In this document: positions 16,095 through 23,212 of the stretch, one piece after another | How positions within the stretch are numbered: position 1 is the stretch's first letter | Layout of the letters: every line of letters starts with the position of its first letter | Assembly: GCF_017104645.1 (NCBI RefSeq) | Contig: NZ_JAAGPF010000053.1 | Location: 1 to 33,451 of the forward strand | Direction: 5' to 3' | DNA length: 33,451 bases | From: Burkholderia sp. Ac-20379 | GTDB lineage: Bacteria > Pseudomonadota > Gammaproteobacteria > Burkholderiales > Burkholderiaceae | Position numbers and translations under genes: made by a program | The notes under the pieces: model-generated | What the model was told of the DNA's origin: nothing | What the model saw: the letters and a program-made list of their open reading frames with translations, nothing else | The model's database searches: none

Positions 16095-17465
16095 ATGTTC
16101 CGCACGCTGAACCCCGCCACCGAAGAGGTCGTGGCGACCTTCAATCCGGCTACCCCCGAGCAAGTCGAGCAGGCCCTGGCAGACGCGGCAAACGCTCAGC
16201 GTGCCTGGGCGAAGCAGCCCCTCGGCGCACGCGCCGCCGTCGTCGCACGGATCGGCGATGTACTCGAAAAACGAAAGGCGGAAATTGCCGCGCTCATCAC
16301 GCTGGAGATGGGCAAGCCGATTGCGGAGGCCGAAGGCGAAGTCGACAAGTCGGCATGGACCTGCCGCTTCTATGCGGAACATGCCGCGCAATATCTGAGC
16401 GAAGAAAGCGTGGCGAGCAACGCCACCGAGAGCTACATCGCCTACGACCCGCTCGGCGTCGTGCTGGCCATCATGCCGTGGAACTACCCGTTGTGGCAGT
16501 TCATCCGCTTCGCCGCCCCCGCACTGTGCGCGGGCAATGGCGCGATTCTGAAGCACGCCGGCAATGTCCCGCAGTGCGCGCTCATCATCAACCGCCTGTT
16601 CGCGGAAGCCGAGGTTCCCGAAGGTCTGATTGCGTCGCTGCTCGTCGAGCCGGCCAACGTCGCGGCATTGATCGACGATTCGCGCATCGCCGCGGTCACG
16701 CTGACGGGTTCGACGGCGGTCGGCAAGCTGGTGGCCGCGCAAGCCGGCCGCGCGATGAAAAAGCAGGTGCTCGAGCTCGGTGGCTCTGACCCGTTCATCG
16801 TGCTCGCCGATGCGGACATCGAGGCGGCCGCGAAGACGGCCGTCAAGGCGCGCTTCTCCAACACCGGCCAAAGCTGCATCTCGTCGAAGCGCTTCATCGT
16901 CGACGCCGCGGTAGCGGACCGGTTCGTCGAACTGTTCTGCGAAGGCGTCGCCAAGCTCAAGGTGGGCGATCCCACGCAACGCGATACGACGGTCGGGCCG
17001 ATGGCGCGCGGCAACCTCCGCGACGAATTGCACAGCCAGGTCGAACGCAGCGTCGCGGCCGGTGCGGTCGTGAAGGCCGGCGGCCAGGTCATCGACGGCC
17101 CGGGCTTCTTTTACGCGCCGACCGTCCTCGATCACGTCACCCCGTCGATGGCGGCCGCGATCGAGGAAACGTTCGGCCCGGTAGCCGCGGTGCTCCGCGT
17201 GTCCGGCACCGAACAGGCGATCGCGCTGGCCAACGCGACCGAGTTCGGGCTGGGCGCAGCACTGTGGACCGCGGATCTGCAAGGCGCCAAGCGCCTCGTT
17301 CGCCAAATCGAAGCCGGCGCCGTGTTCGTCAACGGCCTGGTTGCATCCGACGCGCGCCTGCCGTTCGGCGGCATCAAGCAGTCCGGCTACGGGCGCGAGC
17401 TCGGTGCAGCAGGTATCCGCGAGTTCACCAACATCAAGACGGTCTGGATCGGCCCGGCTGCCTGA
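16095..17465 (+). CDS. NAD(P)-dependent aldehyde dehydrogenase (succinate-semialdehyde type)
   Basis: Predicted 456 aa, matching the short Sad/YneI-like semialdehyde dehydrogenases. Key parts are IMPWNYPLWQFIRFAAPAL (active-site asparagine region), the coenzyme loop LTGSTAVGKLV, the general base glutamate in LELGGSDPF (about residue 234), and the catalytic cysteine in NTGQSCISSKRF (about residue 268). The end GGIKQSGYGRELG is standard. The ATG is preceded by CGAGGA. It lies between the lactone hydrolase and cupin genes in the same transcript, so it probably oxidises an aldehyde made within this pathway; the substrate is inferred only. Confidence 0.92.
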   Translation: MFRTLNPATEEVVATFNPATPEQVEQALADAANAQRAWAKQPLGARAAVVARIGDVLEKRKAEIAALITLEMGKPIAEAEGEVDKSAWTCRFYAEHAAQYLSEESVASNATESYIAYDPLGVVLAIMPWNYPLWQFIRFAAPALCAGNGAILKHAGNVPQCALIINRLFAEAEVPEGLIASLLVEPANVAALIDDSRIAAVTLTGSTAVGKLVAAQAGRAMKKQVLELGGSDPFIVLADADIEAAAKTAVKARFSNTGQSCISSKRFIVDAAVADRFVELFCEGVAKLKVGDPTQRDTTVGPMARGNLRDELHSQVERSVAAGAVVKAGGQVIDGPGFFYAPTVLDHVTPSMAAAIEETFGPVAAVLRVSGTEQAIALANATEFGLGAALWTADLQGAKRLVRQIEAGAVFVNGLVASDARLPFGGIKQSGYGRELGAAGIREFTNIKTVWIGPAA

Positions 17466-17500
17466 AACCGAATCCCGTCCACGCCCGAAAGGAATCCATC

Positions 17501-17926
17501 ATGACCATCAAGACCCCCTCGGGAGCCGCGCTCCTGAAGCCCGACCATCTCCCGGCATACGACCGCGGCGGCGGCGCAAGCACCACGCCGCTGGTCGGCA
17601 AATCGCTCGGCTCCGACAGCTTCATCACGGGCTACACGTCGTTCGCCCCCGGCGTGAAGATTCCGTTCCACAGCCACAACTGCCAGGAAAGCGTCGTGCT
17701 CGTTGAAGGCCACGCGATCCTCGACATCGACGGCCTGGAATTCGAGCTGAAGCCGCTCGACACGACCTTCATTCCGCCGAACGTGCCGCATCGCTTCCGC
17801 AACCTGTCGGACACGGAACCGATGAAGATTCTCTGGATTTACGCCCGTCAGGATGCCACGCGCACGCTGTCGGACAGCGGTGAAACCCGCCCGGTTTCCG
17901 CCGAGCACCAAACCCCTTCGAATTAA
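17501..17926 (+). CDS. Cupin-domain protein
   Basis: Predicted 141 aa, a single small beta-barrel. Cupin motif 1 is visible as PFHSHNCQESVVLVEGHA (about residues 56-73) and motif 2 as IPPNVPHRFRN (about 94-104), giving HXH, Glu and a later His as likely metal ligands. AAAGGAA lies upstream of the ATG. It sits between the aldehyde dehydrogenase and the isocitrate-type dehydrogenase with short gaps (35 and 14 bp), so it belongs to the operon. It could be an isomerase, a dioxygenase or a sensor; sequence alone does not decide. Confidence 0.85.
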   Translation: MTIKTPSGAALLKPDHLPAYDRGGGASTTPLVGKSLGSDSFITGYTSFAPGVKIPFHSHNCQESVVLVEGHAILDIDGLEFELKPLDTTFIPPNVPHRFRNLSDTEPMKILWIYARQDATRTLSDSGETRPVSAEHQTPSN

Positions 17927-17940
17927 CCCGAGTAGACATC

Positions 17941-19014
17941 ATGCGCATCCTCGTTTGTCCCGGCGACGGCATCGGCCCGGAAATCATCGCTGCTTCGATC
18001 GACGTCCTCGACAAGGCCGATCAGCTGTTCGGCCTCGATCTTCAGTATGACTACGAAGACATCGGCTTTGCCAGCCTCGAAAAACACGGCACCACGCTGC
18101 GCCCCGAAGTATTGGAGAAGGCGCCGAGCTACGACGGCCTGATTCTCGGCACCGTCTCGCACGCGGATTACCCGCCGCCGGATCAGGGCGGCCGCAACGT
18201 CTCGGCCGCGTTCCGCTGCGACCTCGACCTGTACGCGAATGTGCGCCCGTCGCGCACTCGTCCGTTCCTGACCTCCAACATGCGCGAAGGCAAGCGCATG
18301 GACCTGGTGATCATGCGCGAGGCAACGGAAGGGTTCTACCCGGACCGCAACATGCACTTGGGCTGGGGCGAGATGATGCCGTCCAAGGATATGGCGCTCT
18401 CCGTCCGGAAGATCACCCGCCATTGCAGCGAACGCATCGCACGCCGTGCCTTCGAACTCGCGATGAAGCGCAACAAGAAAGTGACCGCGATTCACAAGGC
18501 GAACAGCTTCCACATGACCGATGGCCTGTTCCTCGAGTGCGTGCGCAATGTGGCGAAAGATTTCCCCGAAGTCCAACTGAACGACCTGCTGGTCGACGCC
18601 TCGACGGCTCACCTGGTGCGCAATCCGGAGAAGTTCGATGTGCTGGTTGCGACGAATTTCTACGGCGACATCATCAGCGATCTGGCCGCGGAACTGTCGG
18701 GCAGCCTGGGCCTCGGCGGCTCGGTAATGGCCGGCGACAACCTGTGCTGCGCCCAGGCACAGCACGGCTCGGCACCCGACATCCAGAATCAGGACAAGGC
18801 CAATCCGACCTCGATGATTCTTTCGGTCGGCATGCTGCTGCGATGGATTGGCGAGCATCGCCGGAAGCCGAACTTCATCGCGGCCGCGAACGCAATCGAC
18901 GCCGCGGTCGATGCGGTGCTGGAGAACCCCGCGACGCGGACGGCCGACCTCGGCGGCACCACGGGCTGCAAGGCGTTCGGCCTGGCCGTGGCGGCGTCGG
19001 TTCGTCACGCGTAA
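17941..19014 (+). CDS. Isocitrate/isopropylmalate-family decarboxylating dehydrogenase
   Basis: Predicted 357 aa. The N-terminus ILVCPGDGIGPEIIAASIDVL is the family start. Other landmarks are LYANVRPSRTRPFL (substrate arginines), VIMREATEGFYPDR, the catalytic lysine in TAIHKANSFHMTDGLFLE, and the metal-binding aspartates in TNFYGDIISDLAAELSGSLG. Such enzymes oxidise and decarboxylate a 2-hydroxyacid bearing a beta-carboxylate (isocitrate, isopropylmalate, tartrate, malate). An aconitase gene in the same island suggests a hydroxy-tricarboxylate-like substrate rather than leucine synthesis, since no leuCD genes are present. It is not possible to choose between tartrate/malate and tricarboxylate types by eye. 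Confidence 0.9.
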   Translation: MRILVCPGDGIGPEIIAASIDVLDKADQLFGLDLQYDYEDIGFASLEKHGTTLRPEVLEKAPSYDGLILGTVSHADYPPPDQGGRNVSAAFRCDLDLYANVRPSRTRPFLTSNMREGKRMDLVIMREATEGFYPDRNMHLGWGEMMPSKDMALSVRKITRHCSERIARRAFELAMKRNKKVTAIHKANSFHMTDGLFLECVRNVAKDFPEVQLNDLLVDASTAHLVRNPEKFDVLVATNFYGDIISDLAAELSGSLGLGGSVMAGDNLCCAQAQHGSAPDIQNQDKANPTSMILSVGMLLRWIGEHRRKPNFIAAANAIDAAVDAVLENPATRTADLGGTTGCKAFGLAVAASVRHA

Positions 19015-19074
19015 CGCCGAAGCATACCGGCGGAGGCGCTCCGCCGGCGAACCATAAGAAAAAGGAGACGATCG

Positions 19075-19143
19075 ATGACGAGCAAGCACAGTGCGGCATC
19101 CACCATTCGCTCTCCTAAATTCCATGGTAACGCACGGGAATAG
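19075..19143 (+). CDS. 22-residue mini-ORF with strong ribosome site
   Basis: The sequence AAAAAGGAGACGATCGATG contains one of the best Shine-Dalgarno matches in the window at ideal spacing. The ORF begins MTSKHSAASTIRSPK and stops after 22 codons. It lies in the 247-bp gap between the dehydrogenase and the MFS gene. It may be a leader peptide, a small protein, or the 5' stub of a lost gene. Confidence 0.35.
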   Translation: MTSKHSAASTIRSPKFHGNARE

Positions 19144-19161
19144 GCGAAGGCTGGCATCCCG

Positions 19162-19189
19162 GCGGAGACGTCTGCATGGGCGTCTCTGC
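19162..19189 (+). other. Stem-loop in the dehydrogenase-MFS gap
   Basis: GCGGAGACG (19162-19170) pairs with CGTCTCTGC (19181-19189), with one G-T wobble, around a ten-base loop. No T-run follows. With the mini-ORF just upstream it could act as a partial terminator or attenuator before the MFS gene. A perfect 12-bp palindrome GTCCATATGGAC follows at 19207-19218. Confidence 0.4.
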
Positions 19190-19261
19190 GTTGCACGAAT
19201 CAGTCAGTCCATATGGACGCTCATGGCTTCGATACCTCGAAGCATCATCGAAGGATTCAAT

Positions 19262-20575
19262 ATGCATTCCGAATCACTGGCAATGGACGCGCAACCCGGA
19301 GAGCGGCCGGCCGATGCGGCGATTCAGCAACGAGCGCTGCGCAAGAACATGTGGCGCCTCCTCCCGCTGCTGACGCTGGCCTTCATCTTCAACTACATCG
19401 ACCGCACCAGTGTCGGCTTCGCCGCCCTGACGATGAACCAGGACATCGGTCTCACGCCGGCCGAATTCGGCTGGGGTGCCGGGGTTCTCTTCGCAGGCTA
19501 TTGCCTGTGCGAAATCCCGAGCAACCTCGCGCTCTACAAATATGGGGCGCGCCGTTGGCTGGCTCGCATCATGATTACGTGGGGCCTGGCATCGGCGGCA
19601 ACTGCGCTCGTTCAGGGGCCGACGAGCTTCTATATCCTGCGGCTTTTGCTCGGCATCGCCGAAGCCGGATTCTTTCCGGGCGTCACGTTCTTCCTCGCTT
19701 GCTGGTTTCCTGCCCAGTACCGAGTGCGCGTGCTCGCATTCTTCATGCTGGGCGTGCCGCTGTCCTCGATCATCGGCGGCCCGATGTCCGCGTTGCTGCT
19801 GCAGATGGACGGCATGTCGGGCCTGCACGGATGGCAATGGATGTTCATCATTCAGGGCTTGCCGGCGGTCGCGATCGGTTTCGCCGTCTACGCGGTGCTG
19901 CGCGATCACCCGAAGGACGCCTACTGGCTCACCGAAGCGGAGCGCGCCGAGCTCATCCACATGCTCGAGAGCGAGCCGCGCCAGAAGCCGAAGAAGGCGC
20001 TGTTCTCCGCGCTCAAGGACCGTCGCGTGCTACTGCTCGCGGCGATTCAGTTCGGCTTCATTCTCGGGTCGTATGGCATCGGCATCTGGCTGCCGCTCAT
20101 TCTCAAGGGGCGCGGGTTCAGCCTGGTCGACGTCGGCCTGCTGTCGACCATCCCCTATATCGCAGCCGTGGTTGGAATGTTGCTGTGGGCGCGTGCCGTG
20201 GATCGCAGCGGGAAACGCGTCTTTCACCTCGTCGCCGCGTGCCTGGTGGGCGGCATTGGCCTGGCCGTGTCGGGGCTCGCCGACGGCTTCGCGCTCGAAC
20301 TCGTTGGGCTCAGCATCGCCGTGGTTGCCGTGAGTTCGGCCCGCGCCATTTTCTGGACCATTCCGACTCGCTTCCTCACGGGTGTCGCCGCCGCCGGCGG
20401 CCTCGCCTTCATCAACTCCATCGGCACGATGGGGGGCTTCGCAGGCCCGTACCTCGTCGGATTGCTCAAGCAGACCACCGGCACCTACTCGGCGGGAATC
20501 TGGGCGATGGCCGCCATTCTGGGCGTCTCGGCCGCGCTGGCGTCCGCAATGCCCATCGTCGCGCGCCGCGATTGA
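19262..20575 (+). CDS. MFS transporter, anion:cation symporter (ACS) family, copy 1
   Basis: Predicted 437 aa with about 12 hydrophobic spans. The signature NYIDRTSVGFAALTMNQDIG after the first span and GYCLCEIPSNLALYKYGARRWLAR between spans 2 and 3 are typical of the ACS family, which imports organic anions such as tartrate, phthalate, hexuronates and galactonate with protons. GAAGGA lies before the ATG. It follows the catabolic enzymes and precedes an ABM protein and a porin on the same strand, so it is probably the inner-membrane uptake step for the pathway substrate. A second ACS carrier lies at 25974. Confidence 0.92.
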   Translation: MHSESLAMDAQPGERPADAAIQQRALRKNMWRLLPLLTLAFIFNYIDRTSVGFAALTMNQDIGLTPAEFGWGAGVLFAGYCLCEIPSNLALYKYGARRWLARIMITWGLASAATALVQGPTSFYILRLLLGIAEAGFFPGVTFFLACWFPAQYRVRVLAFFMLGVPLSSIIGGPMSALLLQMDGMSGLHGWQWMFIIQGLPAVAIGFAVYAVLRDHPKDAYWLTEAERAELIHMLESEPRQKPKKALFSALKDRRVLLLAAIQFGFILGSYGIGIWLPLILKGRGFSLVDVGLLSTIPYIAAVVGMLLWARAVDRSGKRVFHLVAACLVGGIGLAVSGLADGFALELVGLSIAVVAVSSARAIFWTIPTRFLTGVAAAGGLAFINSIGTMGGFAGPYLVGLLKQTTGTYSAGIWAMAAILGVSAALASAMPIVARRD

Positions 20576-20647
20576 CCGTATGACCGTGCGCCGGGCCGGC
20601 GAGCGGCAGGCCCGGCGCATCCATCTTCTTTTCCATCAGGAAAACAT

Positions 20648-20941
20648 ATGATTTTTGAGTTGGCGGATATTGAAATTCTGCCTGGCCACACGGCCGAATT
20701 CGAAGCGGGCGTTCGCGAGGCGCTCGCGTTGTTCGCTCGCGCGGCGGGATGCCACGGTGCCAAGGTCCACCGCGTCATCGAGAAGGAAAACCACTACGTC
20801 CTGCAAGTTGGCTGGGACACGGTGGACGACCACATGGTGACGTTCCGCGAATCGCCTGATTTCCAGACATGGCGCAGCCTGGTGGGCCCGCATTTCGCCC
20901 GTCCGCCCCAGGTCGTTCACACGCAAGTCGCTGTCGAATAA
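20648..20941 (+). CDS. ABM-domain (antibiotic biosynthesis monooxygenase-like) protein
   Basis: Predicted 97 aa, a single ferredoxin-like ABM/YgiN domain. It shows the usual pattern: IEILPGHTAEFEAGVREAL, then GCHGAKVHRVIEKENHYVLQVGWDTVDDHMVTFRESPDF and WRSLVGPHF. CAGGAA precedes the ATG. It lies between MFS copy 1 and the first porin. Members include quinol monooxygenases and proteins without catalysis; its role in this pathway is unknown. Confidence 0.85.
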   Translation: MIFELADIEILPGHTAEFEAGVREALALFARAAGCHGAKVHRVIEKENHYVLQVGWDTVDDHMVTFRESPDFQTWRSLVGPHFARPPQVVHTQVAVE

Positions 20942-20956
20942 CGCGGCGGGCCACGC

Positions 20957-20979
20957 GAGCGCCTCGGAACGCGGCGCTC
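20957..20979 (+). other. Stem-loop before the first porin gene
   Basis: GAGCGCC (20957-20963) pairs with GGCGCTC (20973-20979) around a nine-base loop in the 104-bp gap between the ABM and porin genes. No T-run. It may protect mRNA ends or partly reduce read-through. Confidence 0.35.
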
Positions 20980-21045
20980 CGGCCTGACGCGCAACGGCAT
21001 TGCGCTTTGAAAACAACATCGAATCAATAACAAGGAGACTGAATC

Positions 21046-22263
21046 ATGTGGAAAACGGCGATCGCATTGCTGCTTCCATGCTCGTGCGCCATGGCCCAGA
21101 GCAGCGTTACGCTGTATGGCATCGTGGATGCGGGCCTGAACTACGTCAGCAATGCGCAAACCGCGCATACGAGTGCCGGCCTGAAAGGCGGCAGCCAGTG
21201 GGCGATGATGGAAGGCGCGGCGGGCGGCATTCAGGGCAGCCGCTGGGGCCTGAAGGGGGTCGAGGAACTGGGTGGCGGCTACCGGGCCGTCTTTCTCCTC
21301 GAGAACGGATTCTTCGTGAACAACGGCACCGCGGCTCAGGGCGGCGCGCTGTTCGGGCGTCAAGCCTGGGTCGGTTTGGCAACGCCGTATGGGCGAGTCA
21401 CACTGGGACGCCAATACGACGAGGTGGTCGACTTCTACGCGCCGCTGCTTGCCGCACCTCAGTGGGGCGGCTATATGGTCGAACACCCGGGCGACCTCGA
21501 TAACGCGTCCAATACGCGGCGCGCGAACAACTCGATCAAGTACACCTCCCCGACGCTCTCCGGCTTCAAGTTCGGTGCGCTGTACAGCTTCGGCGGAACG
21601 CCGGGAGCGTTTGGCAACAACAGTATCTGGTCGGCCGGGATGGGGTACGCGTACGGCCCGCTCAATCTGGGCGCCGGCTACCTGCGCGCGCGGAATCCGA
21701 ACACGTCGTTCTTCGGCAACAACCCGAATTCGGGCGCTGCAACGACGAATAACCTGGGAAGCGCCGGCTCCGCGACATCAGCCGAGAGCGGCCCGATCTT
21801 TGCCGGTTTCGCGTCCGCTCAATCGCTGCAAATCATCGGTGTCGCCGGCTCGTGGGCGTTCGGCAAGGCAAACGTCGGCCTGGGCTATTCCAATACGCAG
21901 TTCCAGAATCTCGGTTCGTTGTCGGGCCCCAACCCGTTCCGCTACAGCGGCACCGCGACGTTTCACAACATCGAAGTCAACGGGCGTTACTCGTTCACGC
22001 CGTCGCTCTCGGGCGGCATCGCATTCGACTACACGGTTGGCGGCGGCACCCATCAGAAGTCAAACGCGAAATACGAACTGACAAGCCTCGGACTGGACTA
22101 CGCACTGTCTGCCCGAACCGATGTCTATTCCTTGCTCGTCTACGAGCACGCGAGCGGCACCGACTCGTTGAATCAACCGGCCGTAGCAACCATCACCGGC
22201 ATGACGCCGTCGGCGACGAGTTCGCAGGTCGCCGTTCGAATCGGGGTTCGGCATAAGTTCTGA
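21046..22263 (+). CDS. Outer-membrane porin (Burkholderia OmpC-like), copy 1
   Basis: Predicted 405 aa. The signal peptide ends at CAMA, and the mature protein starts QSSVTLYGIVDAGLNY, the standard start of neisserial/Burkholderia porins. Many alternating beta strands follow, with SRWGLKGVEELGGG and GRQAWVGL as family landmarks; the last residue is phenylalanine (RIGVRHKF), needed for BAM recognition. A Gly/Asn-rich loop around RNPNTSFFGNNPNSG is shared with the second porin at 27375. It probably lets the pathway substrate cross the outer membrane. Last gene of the first plus-strand set. Confidence 0.93.
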   Translation: MWKTAIALLLPCSCAMAQSSVTLYGIVDAGLNYVSNAQTAHTSAGLKGGSQWAMMEGAAGGIQGSRWGLKGVEELGGGYRAVFLLENGFFVNNGTAAQGGALFGRQAWVGLATPYGRVTLGRQYDEVVDFYAPLLAAPQWGGYMVEHPGDLDNASNTRRANNSIKYTSPTLSGFKFGALYSFGGTPGAFGNNSIWSAGMGYAYGPLNLGAGYLRARNPNTSFFGNNPNSGAATTNNLGSAGSATSAESGPIFAGFASAQSLQIIGVAGSWAFGKANVGLGYSNTQFQNLGSLSGPNPFRYSGTATFHNIEVNGRYSFTPSLSGGIAFDYTVGGGTHQKSNAKYELTSLGLDYALSARTDVYSLLVYEHASGTDSLNQPAVATITGMTPSATSSQVAVRIGVRHKF

Positions 22264-22388
22264 CCGTGACGGCGGTTGCCGCGCTTGAGGAAAAGGCACG
22301 GCACGGCAAGCGCCGCTCGCGTCGAGGGGCGTGCTCGAAAGGCCAGTCGAGCGCACGTTTCGTTCTACGAACCAACGTAAAGGCAGGC

Positions 22389-23123
22389 TCAAGCGGGCGG
22401 CGCCACGGATGCGCCTTGGATTCCATGCCGAGCCAGCGCATCGGCCACGAAGCCGGAGCGCTTCTGTTCTTCCACGAACTGCGCCAGCACTTGGGCGGCT
22501 GCGGCGCCGCGCGAATGAGAGACACCCATCGCTTGCCGAATCACCATGAAGCGCTCGTCGAGCAAGCGGAGCCCCGGCTGCCCGGCCGCGTCGGCCTCCA
22601 GTTGCTGCTTGACGCCGGCCGCGACTTCGAGCGCCTGCTCGAGGAAGGTCTGCACCACGGTGGGCGAGGTCGGCGAGCGCACGATTTCCGCTGCCTTGAG
22701 CGCTCGCGTCAGAAACAGGTCGTAGGCGCTGCCCTTCCCCACCGTGACACGGTTGCGCGCATCGTCGACGTCCGCGTTGGTGCGGATGGGAGAATCGTCG
22801 CGAACCAGGTAATAGCCTTCAATCAGCACATAGGGCTCGGTAAACGCGATGGTTTCGCCCCGCTTCGGATCGACGGCAAAGAATCCGAAATCGGCACGCT
22901 CGTCGCTCACGGCTTCGACCGACTTGCCTGCCGCATCGAAGACCACCAGTTCCAACGACACGCCGAGGTGCGCGGCGAATGCCTGCGCAAGGTCGACCGA
23001 CACGCCGAACGGCTCGCCGGTCGACGGGTTCCGATTCGCCAGAATCGGATTGCCCAGGTTGATCGAGGCACGCAGGGCCCCGGTTGGGGTGAACGCGGCA
23101 ACGACGTTGGCGTCGATGGGCAT
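22389..23123 (-). CDS. SBP_bac_3-fold protein without signal peptide
   Basis: Predicted 244 aa. The sequence MPIDANVVAAFTPTGALRAS begins straight in the binding-protein fold, with no hydrophobic signal. Typical parts follow: GEPFGVSVDLAQAFAAHLGVSLELVVF, DFGFFAVDPKRGETIAFTEPYVLIEGYYLV and the C-terminal VLAQFVEEQKRSGFVADALARHG. Longer readings upstream do not add a believable leader. It lies 89 bp after the aconitase gene on the same strand and no ABC permease is nearby. A cytoplasmic role is therefore likely. Cyclohexadienyl dehydratase is a known case of an enzyme built on this fold, so an enzyme or sensor role is possible. Confidence 0.85.
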   Translation of the reverse strand: MPIDANVVAAFTPTGALRASINLGNPILANRNPSTGEPFGVSVDLAQAFAAHLGVSLELVVFDAAGKSVEAVSDERADFGFFAVDPKRGETIAFTEPYVLIEGYYLVRDDSPIRTNADVDDARNRVTVGKGSAYDLFLTRALKAAEIVRSPTSPTVVQTFLEQALEVAAGVKQQLEADAAGQPGLRLLDERFMVIRQAMGVSHSRGAAAAQVLAQFVEEQKRSGFVADALARHGIQGASVAPPA

Positions 23124-23212
23124 GGTGCTGCTCCGAGTGAACGTGTGCCGCGGCACACCGTGGATTCGAGGGAAGCGAGCGCGCCGGCGGGCGCGCCCGA
23201 TCGTGCGACAGG

